The notes under the pieces were generated by a model. It did no database searches. It was not told the DNA's origin and saw only the letters and a list, made by a program, of their open reading frames with translations. A DNA stretch of 9,750 nt, from contig JBLIOL010000221.1 of NCBI GenBank assembly GCA_047639615.1, positions 1-9,750 of the forward strand. The letters run 5' to 3'. The stretch comes from CAYWNK01 sp047639615 (GTDB lineage: Bacteria; Planctomycetota; UBA1135; GCA-002686595). The position numbers and the translations under genes were made by a program. Below, in pieces: positions 6,450 through 9,750 of the stretch (the stretch's first letter is position 1; each line of letters opens with the position of its first letter).

Positions 6450-7745
6450 ATGACCCCCGAGAAGCCCAAGAACATCGACACCACCAGCGCCATCCATGCG
6501 GAGGGCCTGGGCAAGTGTTACTACATGTACGACAAGCCCATGCACCGGCTGTTTGACGCCTTGCTTCCGGGCAAGAGTCGAGCCAAGGAGTACTGGGCCC
6601 TGCGCGACGTCTACTTGGACGTGCCGCACGGCGCCACGGTCGGCATCATCGGCGAGAACGGCGCGGGCAAGAGCACCTTGCTCAAGCTGCTGACCGGTAT
6701 CTCTGCACCGACCACCGGGAGTGTGCAGGTGAATGGCCGCGTGGCCTCGCTGCTCGAGCTGGGCGCCGGCTTCCACCCGGAGTTTTCTGGGCGCGAGAAC
6801 ATCTACCTGAACTGCTCCATCCTGGGCATGACCCAGGAGGAGATCGACGAGCGCTACCCGCAGATCGTCGAGTTCAGCGAGCTCGGCGACTACATCGATC
6901 GGCCGGTCAAGACCTACAGCTCGGGCATGTACGTGCGCCTGGGCTTCTCCGTGGCCGCCAGCGTCGAGCCGGACATCCTGCTCATCGACGAGGCACTCTC
7001 GGTGGGGGACGAGCACTTCAAGGGCAAGTGCACCAACCGCCTGAACGAGTTCCGCGAGCAGGGCAAGACGACCATTTTTGTCTCCCACGACATGGGCTCG
7101 ATCAAGAGCATGTGTCAGTCGGTGATCCTCTTGGACCACGGCAAAGTGGCTAAGCAGGGCGACGCTGACAAGGTCGCTGACGAGTATCTCAAGCGCGCTC
7201 ACGAGCGCGGCAACGAGCGCCTCTCGGCCTTCAACCGTGAGGCTTCCGAGTACCCGCGCTGGGGCACGGGCGAGGTGGAGACCACCACCATCGAGCTGCG
7301 CGGCGGTAAGGAAGAGACCACCCACGTCTTCCAGCCGGGCGAGCCCTTCCACGTGCAGATCCACTACAAGGTCCACGAGGACTGTGCTCAGCCGGTGTTC
7401 GGTATCGGCCTCTATCGCTCGGATGGCAGCTATATCAATGGCTCCAACCATGAGTGGCGCGAGAACCCCATCGGTAAGGGCGGCCTAAAGAAGGGCGACG
7501 AGGGCATGGCGGAGATGAGCTTCGAGTCTTTGCCCCTGCTGCAGGGAAGCTACTACCTGACCACCTTCCTGTACGATCATTCCAAGGCCTCGCCCACCGC
7601 CATCGACCACCGCGAGCACGCGATCACCTTCGAGGTGTTGGACTCGGATCACATGCAGCACGGTATCTTGTTCCTGCCCACCCGCTGGGCCCTCACGCGC
7701 ACCGGTGCCGACGGGGCCGCGCATACCGAAGTCTCCGAATCATGA
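6450..7745 (+). CDS. wzt: ABC transporter ATP-binding protein with C-terminal Wzt carbohydrate-binding domain
   Basis: This is the 431-residue cytoplasmic ATPase partner of the permease, powering polysaccharide export. The nucleotide-binding domain spans about 15-250. It has Walker A GENGAGKST (68-76), the family-typical FHPEFSGRENIYLN (108-121), the signature YSSGM (156-160), Walker B ILLIDE (176-181) and the switch histidine His213 in VSHDM. Residues about 265-415 form a second, beta-rich domain with FQPGEPFHVQIHY, PVFGIGLYRSDGSYI and LLQGSYYLTTFLYD, matching the Wzt_C type. In E. coli O8/O9a and related systems that domain binds the modified non-reducing end of the finished chain. It is longer than TagH/KpsT-like proteins without this domain. 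It begins 3 nt after the permease stop and overlaps the methyltransferase gene by 4 nt (ATGA), so stoichiometric coupled translation is likely. The ATG has no visible Shine-Dalgarno site. Confidence 0.94.
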   Translation: MTPEKPKNIDTTSAIHAEGLGKCYYMYDKPMHRLFDALLPGKSRAKEYWALRDVYLDVPHGATVGIIGENGAGKSTLLKLLTGISAPTTGSVQVNGRVASLLELGAGFHPEFSGRENIYLNCSILGMTQEEIDERYPQIVEFSELGDYIDRPVKTYSSGMYVRLGFSVAASVEPDILLIDEALSVGDEHFKGKCTNRLNEFREQGKTTIFVSHDMGSIKSMCQSVILLDHGKVAKQGDADKVADEYLKRAHERGNERLSAFNREASEYPRWGTGEVETTTIELRGGKEETTHVFQPGEPFHVQIHYKVHEDCAQPVFGIGLYRSDGSYINGSNHEWRENPIGKGGLKKGDEGMAEMSFESLPLLQGSYYLTTFLYDHSKASPTAIDHREHAITFEVLDSDHMQHGILFLPTRWALTRTGADGAAHTEVSES

Positions 7746-9211
7746 TCGACGTCTTCGCGCTGCCCTTCGATCAGTACCAGCGCTATCGCCTAGTGGCCGA
7801 CCTGGTGGGTCGTGTGCGCGCGGACCGGCCGCACCTGACGGTGCTGGATGTGGGTGGACGTACGGCTCTGCTGCGTTCCTTCCTGCCGAACGACAAGGTG
7901 CACCTGGTGGACGTGGAGGTCTCGGATGAGCGCGGTCTGGTGCTCGGCGACGGCGCCAAGCTGCCCTACAAGGACGGCGCCTTCGATGTGGTCTGCGCCT
8001 TCGACACCCTCGAGCACGTGCCGCCGCCCCTGCGCGATGCCTTCGTGCGCGAATGCGCGCGAGTCTCCCGCGGGCACGTGCTCCTGGCTGGTCCCTACAA
8101 GGCCGAGCCCGTAGACGAGGCCGAGGAGCTGCTCAAGTCCTTCATGAACGACAAGCTGGGCGTCCAGCACCGTTACCTGGAGGAGCACCGTACCAACGGT
8201 TTGCCTGAGCGCGATCGCACCGAGGAGCTGCTTTCCGAGAGCGGTTGTCAGGTCACGCGCCACGGCCACGGCAATCTGGACCGATGGGTCGTACTCATGT
8301 GCATGGAGTTGTACATGGATCACGATCCTTTGCTGCGTCCCTTGGCCGAACGCTTCTTCCGTTTCTACAACGAGAACCTGTACGCCTCCGATCACGCCGG
8401 GCCGGTCTATCGACACGTGGTGATCGGCGCCAAGCCTGGGCTTGCCTTGCCTTCGGCTGAAGGGTTGCTGGACGACCCCGTCGCTCCCGTGGGCACCTTC
8501 AAGGCCTGCGCTGATCTGGGCCTCGAGTTGCTCGCATTCGATTCCGAGCAGGATGCCTGGCGTCCAGAGCTGGAGCGCTTGAAGGGCATCATCGGCGACC
8601 TAGAGGATGACCTCCAAGGTCATCAGTCCCGTCTATCCGACACCAAGGAAGACCTGGATGCCCACAAGCAGAACCTCAGCGATCTGCAGCAGACCTACGA
8701 CGACGCCGTTGCCGCCGCCGACGAGACCCAGGCCACCCTGGAGGCGGATCTTGAAGCCCACAAGCTCTCCCTGTCCGACGCGAGGCGCGATCTCGCCGAC
8801 CAGATCACGCGCGTTGATGAGTGCCAAGCCGCCCGCGAGCAAGAGCGAACGGAGCTAGAGGGTGAGCTCAAGAGCAGCCAAGACGTCTACGCGGAGACTG
8901 TCACGCACCTCACGGCCCTCGAGCAGAACCACGAGCAGACCGTCGCCGCCTTCGAGCAGGAGCGCAGAGCCATCAACGGCGAACTCGCGGCCCGCGATGA
9001 ACACGTGACCGAACTGCAGCGCGTACTGGGCGAGTCCCAAGCCAGCGCCTCAGCCCTCAACGCACAACTGGTCGAAGCTAACGCCCAGTCGGCCCAACTA
9101 GGCGCCACCCTCGGCGACCGCGAGCAACGCCTAGAGCAAGCCCGCGCTCTCCTGCGCGACCGCAAGGCTTCGTTCAAGCGCGCCTTCGGCCCGAAGAAGC
9201 CGACGCCGTAA
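7742..9211 (+). CDS. SAM-dependent methyltransferase with long C-terminal coiled coil (candidate glycan chain-terminating protein)
   Basis: This is a 489-residue protein. The N-terminal part is a class I SAM methyltransferase: motif I VLDVGGR (34-40, a variant of the usual Gly-rich loop), an acidic strand end LVDVE (55-59), GDGAKLPYKDGAFDVVCAFD (69-88) and LEHVPPPLRDAFVRECARV (90-108). A further alpha/beta segment runs to about 235 and includes the PVYRHVVIGAK end. Residues about 272-475 are charged, Leu/Ala/Glu/Gln-rich and proline-free, with heptad-like spacing, so a long coiled coil is predicted. The tail RKASFKRAFGPKKPTP is basic. By context, right after a Wzt with a cap-binding domain, it may methylate the non-reducing end of the glycan and set chain length, as WbdD does in E. 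coli O8/O9a. Unlike WbdD it shows no kinase domain. The acceptor is not known. It ends the packed gene run. Confidence 0.85.
   Translation: MIDVFALPFDQYQRYRLVADLVGRVRADRPHLTVLDVGGRTALLRSFLPNDKVHLVDVEVSDERGLVLGDGAKLPYKDGAFDVVCAFDTLEHVPPPLRDAFVRECARVSRGHVLLAGPYKAEPVDEAEELLKSFMNDKLGVQHRYLEEHRTNGLPERDRTEELLSESGCQVTRHGHGNLDRWVVLMCMELYMDHDPLLRPLAERFFRFYNENLYASDHAGPVYRHVVIGAKPGLALPSAEGLLDDPVAPVGTFKACADLGLELLAFDSEQDAWRPELERLKGIIGDLEDDLQGHQSRLSDTKEDLDAHKQNLSDLQQTYDDAVAAADETQATLEADLEAHKLSLSDARRDLADQITRVDECQAAREQERTELEGELKSSQDVYAETVTHLTALEQNHEQTVAAFEQERRAINGELAARDEHVTELQRVLGESQASASALNAQLVEANAQSAQLGATLGDREQRLEQARALLRDRKASFKRAFGPKKPTP
8609..8779 (+). repeat. Three copies of an 11-residue motif within the coiled coil
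   Basis: The pattern D-L-x-x-H-x-x-x-L-S-D occurs at residues 290-300, 304-314 and 336-346 of the methyltransferase/coiled-coil protein. The first two copies are 14 residues (two heptads) apart and the third is 32 residues further on. This suggests that part of the rod grew by internal duplication, though coiled-coil composition alone can produce weak similarity. Confidence 0.55.
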
Positions 9212-9371
9212 GCGAACCTCGCTGGCAGGTCCGGTGCGGAAGCCGCGCACGGGCAGGCCGGAGGCTGGCGAGGGGAAGGTCGGGGTTGCAGAGGAGCGTA
9301 AGGGATCTTCGCTGCTGCTGAGGCTCGGACGCGCCGGAGCCGGCCTCTGGCTAGGGGGAGCAGACGCGGGG

Positions 9372-9399
9372 GCGAAGGGCGAAGGGCGAAGGGCGAAGG
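9372..9399 (+). repeat. Heptanucleotide microrepeat, four perfect copies of GCGAAGG
   Basis: Four uninterrupted perfect copies of GCGAAGG occupy these 28 bases, between the two longer direct repeats. A tract like this is prone to slippage, so copy number may vary between strains. No promoter or gene is positioned to be switched by it. Confidence 0.9.
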
Positions 9400-9419
9400 C
9401 GCCAGGAGACCGACGGCGC

Positions 9420-9434
9420 CCGGCCGAAGGCCGG
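9420..9434. repeat. GC-rich hairpin: 6-bp stem CCGGCC/GGCCGG, GAA loop
   Basis: This perfect inverted repeat overlaps the left edge of the second direct-repeat copy. It has no T-run on either side, so it is not a standard intrinsic terminator, but it could act as an RNA 3'-end stabiliser or part of a REP-like element. Confidence 0.7.
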
Positions 9435-9512
9435 ATGCTGGCGATGGGAGGGTCGGGGGTGGAGGGGAGCGCAGGGGCGGTTCGCTGGAGCTGAGGGTTG
9501 AGCGCGCCGGAG

Positions 9513-9527
9513 CCGGCCTCTGGCCGG
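9513..9527. repeat. GC-rich hairpin: 6-bp stem CCGGCC/GGCCGG, TCT loop
   Basis: This uses the same stem sequence as the hairpin at 9420-9434 and sits at the right end of the second repeat copy. The matching place in the first copy (about 9340-9354) is degenerate in its right arm (GGCTAG). It lies 33 nt beyond the stop of the convergent minus-strand gene. No T-tract follows on either strand. Confidence 0.7.
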
Positions 9528-9559
9528 GGGGCACACACGGGCTCACGGGCGCACGGGGC

Positions 9560-9750
9560 TTAGGCGCGGAGGTAGCAGCCTGGGTAGATGTCTGGGTGAG
9601 CCTGGCGTAGGGCGACCTTGGCTAGGCCGTAGAAGTAGTTCACCAGGACCACGGGCCAGTCGCCGATGGGGACGTCCACGAGGCGCTTCGAGAAGCGCGC
9701 GGAGCAGTAGATGTCCCACTCGCCCTTCCGGATGTCTACCTGGTGCTTGC
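9560..9750 (-). CDS. Unidentified protein, C-terminal 62 residues (gene runs off the window)
   Basis: Reading the minus strand from the right edge, a frame stays open for 62 complete codons to a TAA at 9562-9560. The product has a balanced, protein-like composition with many aromatic residues, for example GEWDIYCSARFSKR, IGDWPVVLVNYFYGLAKVAL and HPDIYPGCYLRA at the end. It has no start codon in the window, so it is the 3' end of a larger gene. I do not recognise the family. An enzyme of polysaccharide synthesis would fit the neighbourhood, but nothing in the fragment shows it. It converges with the exporter run and shares the repeat-rich gap with it. Confidence 0.65.
   Translation of the reverse strand, partial: KHQVDIRKGEWDIYCSARFSKRLVDVPIGDWPVVLVNYFYGLAKVALRQAHPDIYPGCYLRA

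Larger units (their letters stand above)
9255..9531. repeat. Direct repeat pair, about 104 bp each, 173-bp period
   Basis: Copy 1 is 9255-9358 and copy 2 is 9428-9531. They align without gaps at a constant offset of 173 bp. By hand count about 85 of 104 positions agree, and a perfect block of 22 bp is shared at 9330-9351 and 9503-9524. The gap between the copies holds the heptamer array. The repeat is non-coding as far as I can see and could belong to a dispersed intergenic repeat family. Confidence 0.8.
9212..9559. other. Intergenic region between convergent genes, repeat- and hairpin-rich
   Basis: This 348-nt stretch separates the stop of the methyltransferase gene from the stop of a minus-strand gene. 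It is extremely GC-rich and purine-skewed on the + strand. It holds two direct-repeat copies, two perfect GC hairpins and a heptamer array, listed separately. I see no convincing protein. Open frames here translate to Arg/Pro/Ser/Ala-rich low-complexity sequence. There is no U-tract terminator, tRNA or CRISPR. Confidence 0.7.

Noticed and set aside
6096..7451. A 451-codon open frame on the minus strand opposite wzm/wzt
   Set aside because: It lies antisense to two genes with full ABC transporter motifs. Its product is rich in Val, Leu, His, Ala and Asp with no recognisable domain, as expected from the complement of high-GC coding sequence.
9372..9399. CRISPR-like array
   Set aside because: The units are 7 bp and contiguous with no spacers.
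9420..9527. Classical rho-independent terminators
   Set aside because: The hairpins are GC-rich and perfect but have no T-run on either strand, so I list them only as inverted repeats.
8887..9546. A 219-codon minus-strand frame across the methyltransferase 3' end and the intergenic repeats
   Set aside because: The translation is Pro/Ser/Arg/Ala-rich low complexity created by the GC-rich repeats, and half of it is antisense to the coiled coil.

Overview
This is a high-GC window that looks like a Gram-negative-type bacterial chromosome. The export genes are of the O-antigen/LPS ABC class, one gene has a Sec signal peptide, and most genes lack a recognisable Shine-Dalgarno site. The large periplasmic HEAT-type protein and the Calx-beta domain would suit Planctomycetota, Myxococcota or a related deep-branching group, but nothing here fixes the phylum.

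Layout: (1) at 1-370, the 3' end of a class I aminotransferase; (2) at 427-1803, a complete phosphomannomutase/phosphoglucomutase; (3) from about 1906, a tightly packed + strand run of six genes with gaps of 5, -4, 16, 3 and -4 nt. These encode a secreted alpha-helical-repeat protein, a free-standing C-terminal domain of the SAM hydroxide adenosyltransferase (fluorinase/DUF62) family, an arginase, an ABC-2 polysaccharide permease (Wzm), its ATPase with a C-terminal carbohydrate-binding domain (Wzt), and a SAM methyltransferase with a long C-terminal coiled coil. (4) A 348-bp non-coding gap at 9212-9559 carries a 173-bp-period direct repeat, GC-rich hairpins and a 4 x 7-bp microrepeat. (5) The 3' end of a minus-strand gene converges on the run at 9560-9750.

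How the genes fit together: the mutase can supply sugar-1-phosphate for nucleotide-sugar synthesis. Wzm/Wzt would export a lipid-linked glycan. The Wzt C-terminal domain typically recognises a non-reducing-end cap, and the adjacent methyltransferase/coiled-coil protein is a plausible cap-adding chain terminator and length ruler, analogous to E. coli WbdD but without its kinase. The clearest novelty is the permease. About 170 residues containing a Calx-beta-like beta-sandwich are inserted in frame into the normally short periplasmic loop between the third and fourth membrane helices, which would give the exporter a built-in extracytoplasmic domain.
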